Source: Trogon surrucura (taxonomy: Eukaryota > Chordata > Aves > Trogoniformes > Trogonidae). From it: a stretch of 64,000 nt of DNA. Position numbers and translations under genes: made by a program. Below are positions 1 through 11,641 of this stretch, piece by piece (positions within the stretch are counted from its first letter, which is position 1; each line of letters starts with the position of its first letter). The notes under the pieces were generated by a model. The model saw only the letters and a program-made list of their open reading frames with translations. It did not search any database and was not told the origin of the DNA. The stretch covers positions 10,950,238 through 11,014,237 of the forward strand of contig CM036619.1 in the NCBI GenBank assembly GCA_020746105.1, given 5' to 3'.

Positions 1-1790
1 GAGTCCAGAAGAGTTGGCAATTCTTTAAAGAAATGACAGTGAGGGTACAATCAGAAGCCATGCCAACATGAAGGAAGGATAGGAAGTGTAATCAGAAAAC
101 AATTTGGCTAAACCATGAGCACTTCAATGACCTGGAGCTAAATAAAATGTACAGGAAGTGAAAACTACATTGAAATACTAAAGGCAAGTGTGAATGAATA
201 GCATAAATATGCGGGGAAAAATTCAGAAAAGCGAAGGTACAAAAAGAGAGGAAATTAGCAAAGGAAGCAAAAAGCTTTCTGTAAGCACATTTGCAGTAAA
301 AAGAACTCCAGGGAGAAACAGTGATCCGCTGCTAAATGGAGAGAACAAGCTCCTGCCAGATGAGGCCCAGAAAAGTGAAATGTTTAGTGTCTTTTCTATT
401 TCAGCCTTCTATGGAAAGGTCAACTATGACTAGACAGTTGACACAACCAAGGGGCAATAACTCAGATTACAACAGGGGCAGATCAGATTAAAGAATACTT
501 AGATAAGGTAGATGTTTCCAGTTCAGTAGGGCATTAGGACATTTATCCCAAGATACTTAAAGAACAGGCAGAAACAATCTCACAGACATTAGTAAATCTC
601 TTAAGAGAGTTCATCCAGGACACATAGGGTCAGAAGACTGAAGAAAAGCCAGCAGACCACCTATCTATATGAAGCAGTAAAGGAGCCAGGGAATTATCAG
701 TCTGACAGTTAAACTTGATTCTTGGAAAAATACTGGAACAAATAATCTAACTACTTGTGAGCACCTAGGTAGTAACAAGAAGAAGAGTAGCAGCCAACAT
801 AGATTTGTTAAGAATAAATCATGTCAAACCAATCTAATTCCACTCTACACAAGGTAACAAGCCTTGTGGGTAGAAAAGGAGAAGAAAATGCTATACATCT
901 TGACTTTAGTGGGGCTTTTGACACTGTCTCACATGATATTCTCGTAAGTAAGCTAAGGAAATATGGTCAAGATTAAACTGCAGAGAAAAGGCATTCAAAG
1001 TCAGCTGGAAATCTGCATTATAAGAATAATTTATCAATGATTTGGCGTCAAAATTATAGAATTGTATGAGGTGGGAATCACAGAGGTCTATTTTAGGTCT
1101 GGTAAAGTTAAATATTTTGATGAATTATGAAGAAGGGATAAGAGTGTGTTTGCTGCATTTACAGATAAAATCAAGCTCAGTTAGGCAGCCTGTAAACACA
1201 CTGAAGGAAACAGAAGAATTGTGACAAATTAGAGACATGTCCTGGAAATATGAGGCCAAATTTAGTAAAAACAAGTGGAATATGCTCACATAGGTGAGAA
1301 TAACAATTTATTCAAATACAGGAAAAAAAAACTACTGGAGAGACACAGAAACAAATTTGGGAATTATAGTGAATCAAAAATTGAAAGCTAGTCATAAACA
1401 TTATGCTGTTGTTAAAAAGAAAAATATGACATTGGTGAGTACAAACCAAAACATCACCTGCAAGACATGTGAAATGTCTCTCCTGCTCTGCTCAGCCCTG
1501 CAATATCATGTCCAGCTTCAGGAAGGACTAACTGTGGCGAGAATGCAGTGGAGAGAAAAAAGTGATGCAGGAAGAAAGCGCTGGGATTGTCGTGCACTAG
1601 GAGAAGTCTGAGAAGAGACATCAAAACAGTCTTGAAGTATTTGAGGAATAAAAGGAATAAGCTCTTCTTATATGCTGATGCCAAGAGAAAATATATAGAT
1701 TGTAACTGCAGCAAGAAATCCAACATTAAAGTTAGTTTGACAAACATCTGTGAAAAGTAGTTAACGTAGAGGTGATCCTAACGCTGAATA
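1..1790 (+). mobile_element. Ancient CR1/L3-like LINE, decayed ORF2 (linker and reverse transcriptase)
   Basis: This stretch reads as a heavily mutated LINE ORF2 on the plus strand. Around 900-975 a translated run includes the motif AFDTVSHDIL followed by a leucine/lysine-rich helix. This is the reverse-transcriptase motif A region, directly comparable to the fresher CR1 copy at 4014-6204. Upstream, 820-850 encodes a CQTNLI-like segment, and 190-420 resembles the linker between endonuclease and RT. Downstream, 1395-1440 resembles the CALVAKKAN region and 1610-1660 reads RDIKTVLKYLRN, like the [10 protein letters not shown] block near the RT C-terminus. Motif order and spacing fit one collinear element with small deletions. 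Every frame is broken by stops and indels. The element continues beyond the left edge of the window. The family is assigned from remembered tetrapod CR1/L3 consensus patterns, so the subfamily is uncertain. Confidence 0.75.
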
Positions 1791-1799
1791 AATAGCCTA

Positions 1800-4013
1800 A
1801 AAGATTTCAAAATGTTGCTTTTATCCATCTTTTCCTCCCATGACACACTGTGGATTTCAGGGACATAGGTCATGGATGATTAACCAAAGTTCACACAGGG
1901 CATCTAAAATCAAGCAGAAAATTGAAGTCTGACCTTAACAACACCGGTTCAAACATCTTTACCACATGCTTTCTCTCCTCTCACTTCCTCTCTCTCAACA
2001 AATAGATTACATATGCAGAGTCTTTATGTAACAAATGGCACATTAAAACTTTTTTTTTGTGTAGTAGAGGAAATAGCATTCAGGTTGCCCTCTTTTTCAT
2101 TTCTATTTTTGCTGTCTCTATCATCACAATGTAAGTGAAGAGGAGATGATGACAAAGCAGAGTTTTCTGGTGGAAATTACATTGTAAATATACATATACA
2201 CTATTAGACTTCTGCATAACTGGATACTAGTTGATTAAAGATCACCAACAAAAAGCCTTCTGACACAACCCTGAAAAAATCTCCACCCTCTCATACAGCA
2301 TGAGTCAGTACAGAACAGAGAAGGGACGCGTCCAGTTTATTATGTCACATTTATTATTTAGGATGGATTTTTGGTGAAAATATTTCTTTTACAGAAATAA
2401 CAGATGCCATTTTTTTTATTAGAAATGCTGTGAATAGTAATTTACAGCCTCCTTTGCTGTGTTAATAATACACTCTTGCCTAGTAAATATTGGCTAAATA
2501 ATTAGGTAAAGGATTTTTCCCTTCCAATCCCCCATGCAATTTGCTTGATTTGGTAGATTTTAATTGGAAAAGTGAAGACTTGGTTAATATTTAAAAACCA
2601 AACAGTTAATCATGTTCTTTCACATTGCCTGTGTGTATCAGCTCCATTAAGAGCAGCATGCCATTCTAGTGGAACAGCCAAACTAGAACTGAGGAGCTAA
2701 AGGTACCAAACCATATCTTTGAAAACTTGACTTTTAAAGAACATGGAAGTGCTTTCCTCTTTGTGAAATGAATTGAAGACTAAAATAGTCTCAAATCCCA
2801 ACCATTCCTTGCACGTATTTTTGGCACATATGTTCTCTGAAAATTGTGGGAACTGAACATGTACATGTTTGGATGGCTTTGACAGTTCCATCATGTATTT
2901 AAATAGCTTGAGAAACTCCTCCAGATAAAATAACTGCTGATTATGCCTCAAGTGAATAAAGGAAATAAAATATAGAATTCCATATTATACTTAGTATTTT
3001 CGTTTACAGGTTTCCTGAATAGTTTAACACTCTCGTATACATTTAATCTAAAGTTGTTCAGTTTTAACCTGAAATAGTAGTTATCAGTCGCACCCATAAA
3101 TCATTTTCTACAAACAATGGTGGCAGGGAAAGGTGTTTTCAGTCCTCTGCAGGTCTGTCAAAATGTTTGTAGAAGTAATTCACGCTTGCAGTAACTGAAC
3201 CTATGGAAGTTTTGCAATTCACTTCAAATAAAATCTCTGTAAGTGAAAGGCTAACTCTCACCCTCTTTTTTTTTTTCCTTGCTCAGGGTGATTGCTTTAT
3301 GTAAGAGACAATAAAACTATACCTAGTCAGTTACTATGAACTCTGTGTTTTTTTAAAGATTACCTGAGATTTGAACACTTCATTCTCATTAAAGGTAAGA
3401 GAAAATGGATGTTTAAAACTCCTTGATGACTTTGAAATTTCCAGGCAGCTCGTCTGAATTCTGCTGAGGGACTGACTCTGTGTATGTTCATGCAAATCCT
3501 ATTAAAGTTGGTGGAAATCACAAGCATGTCTCTGGGGCAGAGTGGGACCCCCTGCTATCTAGTCAGTGCAAATTAAATGCTGGGAGTGGAAGGAATGTAA
3601 AAAAGCAAAATCTCTTCACAGGGCCACATTGATATGCAAGGGATTTGTTTGTCAGGGTGAGATGTGTGATATGAAGTGACTATTTCTTGCACACTGCAGG
3701 GAGCTTCCAACAGTAGCCAAAAGAAGATATCTACAGTAGATCTGGATCGGAAGCCCTATAAAAGCCAAGGCAGAGTGAAAGACATTTTACACAGAACCCC
3801 TTTGTGATGTTACTTATTTTTCATTAGAGGAAGAAAAAATGCCAGCATTTACAAATTGAGGAAGAGGAAATTCAGAATCCTGAAATTTTACTAGCAACTG
3901 CATCTTGACCATTTTGCACTATTTTGAAGTGTGCTTATCTATAGCTGTGGGTGAATGCACAAAACTGAGTAAATTTCAAAATCCAGGGTGAGAGGAGAAA
4001 ATTTTCAGAAGTG
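1800..4013. other. Non-genic AT-rich stretch
   Basis: No open frame or RNA gene that I can support. A TATAAAAG motif lies at 3757-3764 with no supporting downstream signal. The segment around 3468-3550 faintly resembles the low-copy palindromic amniote repeats seen at 25.8 and 27.4 kb, but the match is too weak to call. Confidence 0.5.
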
Positions 4014-4103
4014 ATCACAGAATCACAGAATCACAGAATGTTAGAGGTTGGAAGGGACCTCAAAGATCATCTAGTCCAACCTCCCCTGCCAGAGCAGGAT
4101 CAC

Positions 4104-4979
4104 CTACAGTAGAGCACACAGGAACGTGTCCAGGCAGGTTTTGAATGTCTCCAAAGAAGGAGATTCCACAACCTCCCTGGGCAGCCTGTGCCAGGGCTCT
4201 GTCACCCTCACTGTGAGAAAGTTTTTCCTCATATTTTTATGGAACCTCCTATGTTCCAGCTTGTTCCCATTGCCCCTTGTCCTGTCAATGGACATCACTG
4301 AAAAGAGCCTGGCTCCGTCCTCCTGACACTCCCCCTTGACATATTTATAAACAGTAATGAGGTCACCCCTCAGCCTCGTCTTCTCCAAGCTAAAGAGACC
4401 CAGCTCCTTCAGCCTTTCCTCAGAAGGGAGATGTTCCACTCCCTTCATCATCTTTGTGGCTCTGCGCTGGACTCTCTCAAGCAGCTCCCTGTCCCTCTTG
4501 AGCTGAGGGACCCAGAACTGGACACAATATTCCAGATGTGGTCTCACCAGGGCAGAGTAGAGGGGCAGGAGGACCTCTCTTGACCTACTTGATACTCCCC
4601 TTCTAATACACCCCAGGATGCCATTGGCCTTCTTGGCCACGAGGGCACATTGCTGGCTCATGGTCATCCTGCTGTCCACTAGAACCCCCAGGTCCCTTTC
4701 CCCTGTGCTGCTCTCCAGCAGGGCAGTCCCCAACCTATATTGGCACATGGGGTTATTCTTTCCCAGGTGCAAAACTCTACACTTGCCCTTGTTGAACTTC
4801 ATAAGATTTCTCCCTGCCCAGCCTTCCAGCCTGTCTAAGTCTCTCTGAACGGCTGCACAGCCTTCTGGTGTGTCAACCACTCCTCCCAATTTTGTATCAT
4901 CAGCAAACTTGCTGACAACATTCTCTAACCCCTCATCCAGATCATTGATAAATATATTAAACAGCACCAGCCCGAGCAC
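4104..4979 (-). pseudogene. CR1 reverse transcriptase, C-terminal part (291 codons open)
   Basis: This is the RT palm-to-thumb region of CR1 ORF2, an enzyme that copies its own RNA into DNA at a nicked target. The open frame begins just after the conserved PQGSVLG block. It contains NIFINDL and the catalytic FADD at residues 25-28, then the CR1-typical [41 protein letters not shown] and [13 protein letters not shown] blocks. The frame ends about 90 bases before the element's 3' end. It is out of frame with the upstream RT piece. Compared with the copy at 39380, one base of a GGG run (minus strand) is missing near 4984. The fragment therefore cannot be made as part of a full ORF2 and is a retroelement pseudogene. 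No promoter is expected. Confidence 0.92.
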
Positions 4980-5494
4980 TGACCTTGAGGGATCCCACTA
5001 GACACAGGCATCCAGCCAGACTCTGCCCCATTGACCACAACTCTCTGCCTTCTTCCCATCAACCAGTTCTCGACCCACCTCACTACTTGGTCATCCAGAC
5101 CACACTTCCTCAGTTTACCTATGAGGATGCTGTGGGAGACGGTGTCAAAGGCCTTGCTGATGTCCAGATAGACCACATCCACTGCACGGCCATCATCCAT
5201 CCACCTGGTTATGTCTTCGTAAAAGGCTATCAGGTTCGTCAGACATGACTTCCCCTTGGCAAAGCCGTGCTGACTGCTCCTAATAACCTTCTTATCCTTG
5301 ATATGCCTAGAGACAGCATCAAGGATAAGATGTTCCATCACCTTTCCAGGGATGGAGGTGAGGCTGACCGGTCTGTAGTTACCCAGGTCATCCTTCCTGC
5401 CCTTCTTATAGACTGGAGTGACATTTCCTCCAGTCTTCAGGCACCTCACCTGTTCCCCACGACTTACCAAAGATGATAGAGAGTGGCCTAGCAA
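4925..5494 (-). pseudogene. CR1 reverse transcriptase, N-terminal/palm part
   Basis: This frame carries the fingers and palm of the CR1 reverse transcriptase: VTPVYKKG and NYRPVSLTS (about residues 25-47), QHGFAKGKSCLTNL, and motif A YLDISKAFDTVSH, with its catalytic aspartate at residue 111. It then continues to [10 protein letters not shown] and SSGIPQGQ. The natural continuation is the 4104-4979 frame, which holds the FADD catalytic pair. The two are separated by a single-base deletion near 4984, after which this frame reads nonsense (CSGWCCL...) to a stop. The first about 23 residues before VTPV are also out-of-frame sequence caused by a second lesion near 5415-5425. The annotated start is only the first permissible codon and has no biological meaning. 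Confidence 0.9.
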
Positions 5495-6143
5495 TGACTC
5501 CCACCAGCTCCCTCAGCACCCATGGGTGCATCCCATCAGGGCCCATGGATTTATGAATGTTTAAGTGTTCAAACTGATCCTTAACCCAGTCCTCATCAAT
5601 CAGGACAGACTCCTCCTTTATTATGACTTTCTCTGGGGCCTCAGGGGACTGAGGCTCCTGAGGACGGTCTCCAACAGTGTAGACAGAGGCAAAGAAGGCA
5701 TTCGGCAACTCTGCCTTCTTTCTGTCCTCTGTCTCCAGGGCACCCATCTCATTCAACAGAGGGCCTACATTGCCTCTAGTGTTAGTTTTGTCAGCAATGT
5801 ATTTGAAGAAGCCCTTTCTGTTGTCCTTGACCTCCCTTGCAAGTTTTAATTCCAAGGAGGCCTTAGCTTTTCTGATTGCCTCCCTACACTCCCTGACAGC
5901 TGCCCTGTACTCCACCCAAGTGGCCAGCCCTTCCTTCCACAATTTATACACCCTCCCCTTCCACCTGAGTCTGCCCAGCAGATCCCTGGTTAACCATGCA
6001 GGTCTCCTGGATGTCTTTCTTGATTTCCTACTTGATGGGATGCACTGATCCTGAGCCTGGAAAAAGTGGTCTTTGAATGCCAACCAACTCTCTTGGGCCC
6101 CTTTACCTTCCAGCTCCCTGTCCCAAGGGGTTTCCCCTAGCAA
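5406..6143 (-). pseudogene. CR1 ORF2 linker between endonuclease and reverse transcriptase
   Basis: This frame matches the segment of CR1 ORF2 that follows the endonuclease: a basic, arginine- and tryptophan-rich region, then KSMGPDGMHPWVLREL and the GEVPEDW block that leads into the RT fingers. The frame in fact stays open upstream of 6143 to about 6204. There it encodes IPSRIATLDF, the same residues that end the plus-strand endonuclease frame at 6841. That shared stretch shows that the two oppositely oriented segments come from adjoining parts of one ORF2. The frame closes just after EDWRK: the next expected codons are missing and the frame is lost, apparently through a short deletion near 5415-5425. 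Confidence 0.88.
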
Positions 6144-6184
6144 TTGCTTGAAGAGGCCAAAGTTGGCCCTTCTGAAGTCCAGAG

Positions 6185-6841
6185 TTGCGATCCTGCTTGG
6201 TATTGATGGGGAACTATGATGTCATTGCAATTACAGAGACGTGGTGGGACAGCTCACATAACTGGAATGTGGGCCTTGATGGTTACGTTATTTTTAGGAC
6301 AGATAGGCCGATGAGGCAAGGTGGGGGAGTTGCTCTTTACGTGAGAGAACAACTGGAGTGTATTGAGATCCATCCAGGGGCAGATGAGGAGCAAGTAGAG
6401 AGTTTGTGGGTAAGAATTAAGGGGCAGGCTAGCTTAGGTGATACTGTGGTGGCTGTCTGCTACAGACCGCCTGATCAGGAGGAGGAAGTTGATGAGGCCT
6501 TTTACAGGCAGATGACAGCAGCCTCTCAATCCCATGCCCTGGTTCTCGTGGGGGATTTCAACTACCCAGATGTTTGCTGGAAGTCCCACACAGCCAGCCA
6601 TCCTCAGTCCAGGAGGTTCCTCCAGTGTATGGATGATAACTTTTTGATGCAAATGGTGGATGAGCCAACCAGGAGAGGAGCGCTGCTGGACCTTGTGTTC
6701 ACCAACAAGGAAGGTCTGGTTGAAGCAGTGAAGGTTGAGGGTAATCTTGGCTGCAGCGACCATGAGAGAGTGGAGTTCAGGATCTTGTGCAGTAAAAACA
6801 GAATACCAAGCAGGATTGCAACTCTGGACTTCAGTAGGTGA
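6185..6841 (+). pseudogene. CR1 apurinic/apyrimidinic-like endonuclease domain, inverted relative to its RT
   Basis: This frame encodes most of the APE-type endonuclease of CR1 ORF2, which nicks target DNA to prime reverse transcription. Visible catalytic and structural motifs are ITETWW with the catalytic glutamate at residue 18, GGGVALYVRE (46-55), CYRPPDQ (92-98), VGDFNYPD (122-129), LLDLVFTN (167-174) and the SDH signature (191-193). No stop or frameshift interrupts it, so it is well preserved. It lacks the N-terminal strand with the metal-binding asparagine: homology begins only at about residue 8, so the first residues are junction sequence. It lies on the plus strand, while the matching reverse transcriptase lies directly to its left on the minus strand. 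It therefore cannot be expressed as a normal ORF2. Confidence 0.93.
6205..6838 (+). mobile_element. CR1 LINE, inverted 5' segment (endonuclease)
   Basis: This is the inverted half of the CR1 copy. CR1 homology starts at about 6206 and ends at about 6834-6840. Its last 33 bases (6802-6834) are the reverse complement of 6172-6204 with a single mismatch, so both halves contain the same short piece of ORF2. The promoter, 5' UTR, ORF1 and the start of ORF2 are absent, as is usual for 5'-truncated LINE insertions. No target-site duplication is evident, which is normal for CR1. Confidence 0.9.
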
Positions 6842-9800
6842 ACATTAGACTGATAAATTGGGTGAACTGTCATGGTCCTTGGCCACAAACACAAACTGGG
6901 TTGGTACAGACACTCACCTCCCCTTACTGGAGAACTTAAATCTTTTTGCTCACCTGATCAAAAAAATGTTACAGATTTTTATTGCATTGCATCTGGGGTG
7001 GCTTTTCTCCAGGAGAAGCCCGAAGAACACAATTTCCTCTTCCAACAAGAACCAGAGGCAACAAAACAACCCTTGATTTAATCCACTTTGCTGCTGAGCT
7101 CCATTCATGCACATGGTACGAATGCAGAGATTGCTGCTACTTGCTGCTGCTAACACTATGTAACACCCACCCTTTGTAGGCAACCAAGCCAAGACTGCCA
7201 GGTCCTTGCTCAGGGGTGGAGAAGACACCAAGTGCTGTTACCTAAGGATTCATTTCTCTGCCACAGTTTCCCTCTTCAGAGCAAGCAACCATCCAGATGA
7301 AGGACACTGCACTGGTTGCTTCGGGTGAAGTCAGTTACAGTGCCTGGAATTCAAACGCTTTGATTAGTTAAGTTAGTTACATATGTTGGTAAGATATGCA
7401 TGCTACTGCACAAATCATATCTATACAACTAATATGAATGACAATTTGAATTATCCTCTGCAGATCAAGAGTTTCTTTACAAAATAAATTTGCAAATTTA
7501 CTTTTTCTAATTGTTGCATCTGAGAATTTTGCACTCAATTCATGGGCCATTTGTGAACAGAAAAAGAGGAGCTTCATCAAAGAAGTTACTCATTTTGAGT
7601 TGTCATGCTCTCACTAGGAGCAGCACCAAATTCAAAAGCAACACCCACACACATCTCATTACACTTATCCAGTTGGCCCAAATACAGAACACAAATCAAA
7701 GCCAGCACGAAAAATGCAAACAAACACAACTAGGAGAAAATAAATTGTGACATGCAGACAGAGGTGATGGACACAGAAGCTGGAGATTTCTGTAGAGTTA
7801 AGCTATAGGACACAGTTGGCTGTGAAGCCCACAGAGAACCTCCTTTCTTGTAGGACCTCAAGCTCAAACTGACAAGTGGGAGTAGCTTTACACTGTCCAG
7901 CTGCTGAGGTGATACAGCCAGCTGTCCTCACTGGCCAGACAACCAGGACATCACACCTGCTCATCAGTCAGCACCTGAACCTCCATGGCTTCTGATGTGG
8001 CATTCTGAAGTGAGTCCCCACACTTTCTCTCAAGACCCTCGTGATAAGTTGCAGTAGATCAGCCAGAAGGAGATTATGCTCCTGAGAACTGTGGCCTCAT
8101 CAGTCAATCTGTTTTGTCAGGGCCATTCACGAATCACAGCACTCTGATGCAGATCTGTGGATCTGGGCCTAATGCCTTAAAGGGTGAGGTGTGCATCATC
8201 CCACATACTATATAGAATCAGATGAAGGCAGAGATGGATAACGCATCAGTTAGAAAACTCACAGGGCCATTAAAACATGTCCACAATGCACTTCGAATGT
8301 GAATGTACGGGCAGATGTGAAGTGTTGCATGTCTGGAGCCCAGAATCACACACAGTTTGCTGCTGCCAGTGCAAACAGTCCTCCATTTGAGTATCTCACA
8401 AGTGAAAGAAAGCAGATAGAACAACTCTGGATCTATCTTCAAACATATTTGTTGAGGGTGTCTTGTGCCTACCAGCCACATAACCTCTTGAGTCCTTCTG
8501 AGTCCTACTAGTTAAAATCCACCTCTTCAAGTGCAATCATCTGCCAGGGCGAACAGGAGTTAAAGGACATAGCTTCCTAAATGCAACTAAGGATCAGGAT
8601 ATACAGGCTGTGGTCTGCTGTCTACTCCTGTAAGGAAACACACAGGATTTGCCTTTTCTTAATGCTCTGTCTTTCTCTTTTATCAGACTGAAAATTCAGG
8701 TTTTGGCAGCAAATGCTGATGCAGCGGTTATACCAGTATGTCTTACCAATTGAGATTTAACTCTAATTATTTCTTTCCCACTGAACATCTGCATTTGGAC
8801 TTCCTTCCTCCAGTCATGTTGGTTAACATGTTTACACAGTCTATCTCAGTTTAGGTTTGTGTTTGCAAATGTGGGGAGGTAGAAACCTTTGGGATCAGCA
8901 GGACATTCTCCCCTGATCTCAGTTGCAGCTCTGACATGGAAAGCAGGATCTGTCAGTCAGACCGCATTGGTCCTCGGCATCAGCTTTCCTTTCTACCTTC
9001 CTATGGCACCAAGTGCAAAGCAAAACTTGTCAAGAAACTGCAGCTATGTCCCTTGAGCCCTATGGCTCAGCACCAGCACACCAGCCTTCCACCTGAGGAA
9101 ATGTAATGCAAAAAAATATCTTGCAGGAGGCTTCTACCTAATGCTGGAAAGCACTGATGAACTCGGGCTCCAGGGAGAGGTAAGAAGTTGATTGCCACCC
9201 ACTCAATAACCATTTCCTTCTGGGTGATCAATGGAGCGTCATCAAAGAACAGTCTGGTGACAGGCGCCCGTTAGCTATCGGAGGCAGAGGATGAGAATGG
9301 CTCCATGATAGATGTTTATGGAGAGAGAAGCAGTAAAGAGCACGGCAGCAGTAAAAAGAAAGAAATAGGCTTATTGCTGAATGGAGAAGCAGGCAGCAGG
9401 GTAAACGAAGGGACATTGATTGAATCAGAACATTTCTTTATACTCAGAGCCCCGACTGCAGCACTCTCATCGCGCCGTGTAAAGTTTCTTCCAGTGAGTG
9501 CCTAGTGACATCCTGACACACTGATTTTAGTATTGCTCACTCTGTAATCCCCAGGGGAAGATATCTGAGTTCTGAACAGTGTTTTTTAGTCATATCTTCC
9601 AACTAAACCCATTTTCTGGTTCCCTCACTGTCAAGGTCACTGAGTTTCTGATCTTACGAGCTGAAGATTTACAGGAAAGGTGAGTGAGAAGAGGAACAAA
9701 GACTCGTGCTGCTCCTTTTGGGGCACTAGCTGGCACAGCTCAGGCAGTGCAGTTTGCAGGCAGCACCAGCTGGCACCAGGCTAAAGCTTTCCCATGTAGG

Positions 9801-11416
9801 CAGAGCAAGAAGATGACAGGGAGCAGGGCTTTCCTCAGACACACAAGCTGCTCTTGTCTTGTGTGGAGGGTTAGGGCTGGCCCGGCTTTTGAGATTGCAC
9901 AGTGAGACAGCCTTTGCACAGGGCTGTAAGCTAAAGCCAAGTTATTCTTAGATCTACAGGAGAGGCTAGGGCAGCTCTGGTGGGATGGAATAATTGGTGG
10001 CAGGTGAAGGGGCTGTGGATGAGTTATGCCTATCCCCACGCTGTGCATTTCCACGCTGGAGGGGACAGCAAGGGAATCTCAGCTCTGGTGCTGGGTGCAT
10101 CCCTCCCATCTTTGCAGAATTCAGAGATGAGAGAGTTCCCAAAACAAAAGAATTTGGGTGTGAATAAGAAGGTCTTTCCTTCCCCTGCCTCATCTGGGCT
10201 GTTATGTTATAGCAGCTCTTTAAATCTCCCCCCAGCCCACTCTGTGAGATGCTGTTGCACAACCCTACATGTTCTCAAACACCTCCACATATCTCTTGTG
10301 CTGGTACAGCTTTACTGTCCGAGTCAGCCTGGCTGCAGGGACACTGCTCACGCACACGTACTTGCATGCACATAGGCACAGGGTGACTGAAGAAGTTAAT
10401 AAGCTTCAAAGCATGCGACACGATAATCAGAAGTTCACACCAGGGCAAGGAGAGAACAGAGGGGCCTTGCAATGGACAAGTAAATGACCTTTGAGTCATA
10501 TGTTCCCTGTGCATTCCTACACAGATCAGACTCTGTTACCAAGAGCTCAGTGCAGGCACGCCTCACTGGAGGAGCAGTCAGCGTGATGGTGCCTGGACCC
10601 CCCATCACCAAAGGAAACCAACTTCCAGCTCCTTCCCAGAGCAGTAGATCCTATTTTATGGATCATGTCTTATTACATTACCCGCTCCACAAAGTGGGAA
10701 CAGCTGGGGTTTGGGATTTGGTGAGACCCCACGACACGTTCTCAGGAAGAGGAATCTTATTACCAGGCCTGAACACAGGCCTTTGGAAACATGAGGGCAA
10801 TGGTTTACTTTCTGCATATATTTCATCCAGCCCTGAGACAGCAGAAACAACCATGGAAGATGAAACCGTCTCAGTTTCAGTTGGATAGGATCCCATCACA
10901 AGGAGCTTTATGGAATAAGGAAGGCTATCACTCTGGGATTGTGCAGAAGACACCAGAAATTATTGTGAAACAACCAAATAAAAAATCCAATCCTTCCATC
11001 TGTATTTGTAAAAATTACATCAGAACTCCGTTTTTAAGGCATACATTGCCTCCATGAAAAAAAAAAATGGAATAAAATATATTAACCAATTCAACAGCAT
11101 TACACATCTAATTAAGGTAACCATGAGTGTACAGACTAACATACATGTAAAACAGAATAAATCTATGTCTTATTGGATTCATACTTTGAATTTTTCACAA
11201 GAACTGCTTAAATATTTTTATACATCTGCTAAATTGCTTTAGAAGTAACAGGAGACTATGTTATGTTTAATAATACAAGGAAAACTTTGAAGTTTCGTAT
11301 TCCAGATTTTTACTCAGGGAAGTATTAGTCATTAAACCAAGCGCTTTTTTTGTGGGTTTTGGGGGTTTTTTTTGCATTTTCCAGATCAGTGGCTAAAATA
11401 ATTCCCATCTCAATCA
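6842..11416. other. Non-genic stretch
   Basis: I recognise no gene, RNA or repeat here. The scattered open frames of 60-130 codons have no motif, no codon pattern and no supporting splice or promoter context. Short T-rich and A-rich runs occur near 11060-11070 and 11345-11375. Confidence 0.5.
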
Positions 11417-11631
11417 ATCCAATCCACCTAAACATGAGGAGAAACGTCTTTACTGTGAGCACTGGAACAGGCTGCCCAGAGAGGTTGTGGAGTCTCCTTC
11501 TCTGGAGACTTTCAAAATCTGCCTGGATGTGTTCCTGTGTGGCTGCCCTAGGGGATCCTGCTCTGGCAGGGGGGTTGGACTAGATGATCTCTAGAGGTCC
11601 CTTCCAACCCTTATGATTCTATGATTCTATG
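11417..11631 (+). mobile_element. CR1 LINE 3' end, 5'-truncated
   Basis: This is the last about 215 bases of a CR1 on the plus strand. It encodes the [21 protein letters not shown] C-terminus (out of frame after a small deletion near 11457), then the conserved 3' UTR (GGACTAGATGATCTC...). It ends in tandem ATTCTATG octamers at about 11613-11631, followed by an A9-10 run. It resembles the 37606-37984 copy in reverse orientation and looks comparatively young. Confidence 0.93.
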
Positions 11632-11641
11632 AAAAAAAAAA

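Larger units (their letters stand above)
4014..6204 (-). mobile_element. CR1 LINE, 3' part (linker, reverse transcriptase, 3' UTR) of a 5'-inverted copy
   Basis: This is the minus-strand part of a long CR1 copy. Its 3' end is at about 4014-4043, where three tandem octamers (ATTCTGTG on the minus strand) precede the conserved CR1 3' UTR. Reading the minus strand from 6204 to 4104 gives the ORF2 linker and almost the whole reverse transcriptase, in three frames separated by two frameshifts. The 5' boundary at about 6204 abuts the endonuclease segment of the same kind of element in the opposite orientation (6205-6838). The first 33 bases here (6172-6204) are an inverted copy of 6802-6834 with one mismatch. 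I infer a 5' inversion formed during insertion, as in twin priming described for L1. A nested or rearranged pair is the alternative. Confidence 0.93.

Noticed and set aside
3468..3550. Possible palindromic amniote repeat
   Set aside because: Only a loose resemblance to the gaagt-caatgg type. No clear terminal inverted repeats.
3757..3764. TATAAAAG as a promoter
   Set aside because: Single motif in AT-rich DNA with no initiator, CpG enrichment or gene downstream.
4126..6048. Plus-strand open frames opposite the CR1 RT
   Set aside because: Shadows of the minus-strand RT, rich in Ser/Pro/Leu, with no independent motif.
6434..6894. Minus-strand open frames opposite the CR1 endonuclease
   Set aside because: Antisense shadows of the plus-strand endonuclease frame.
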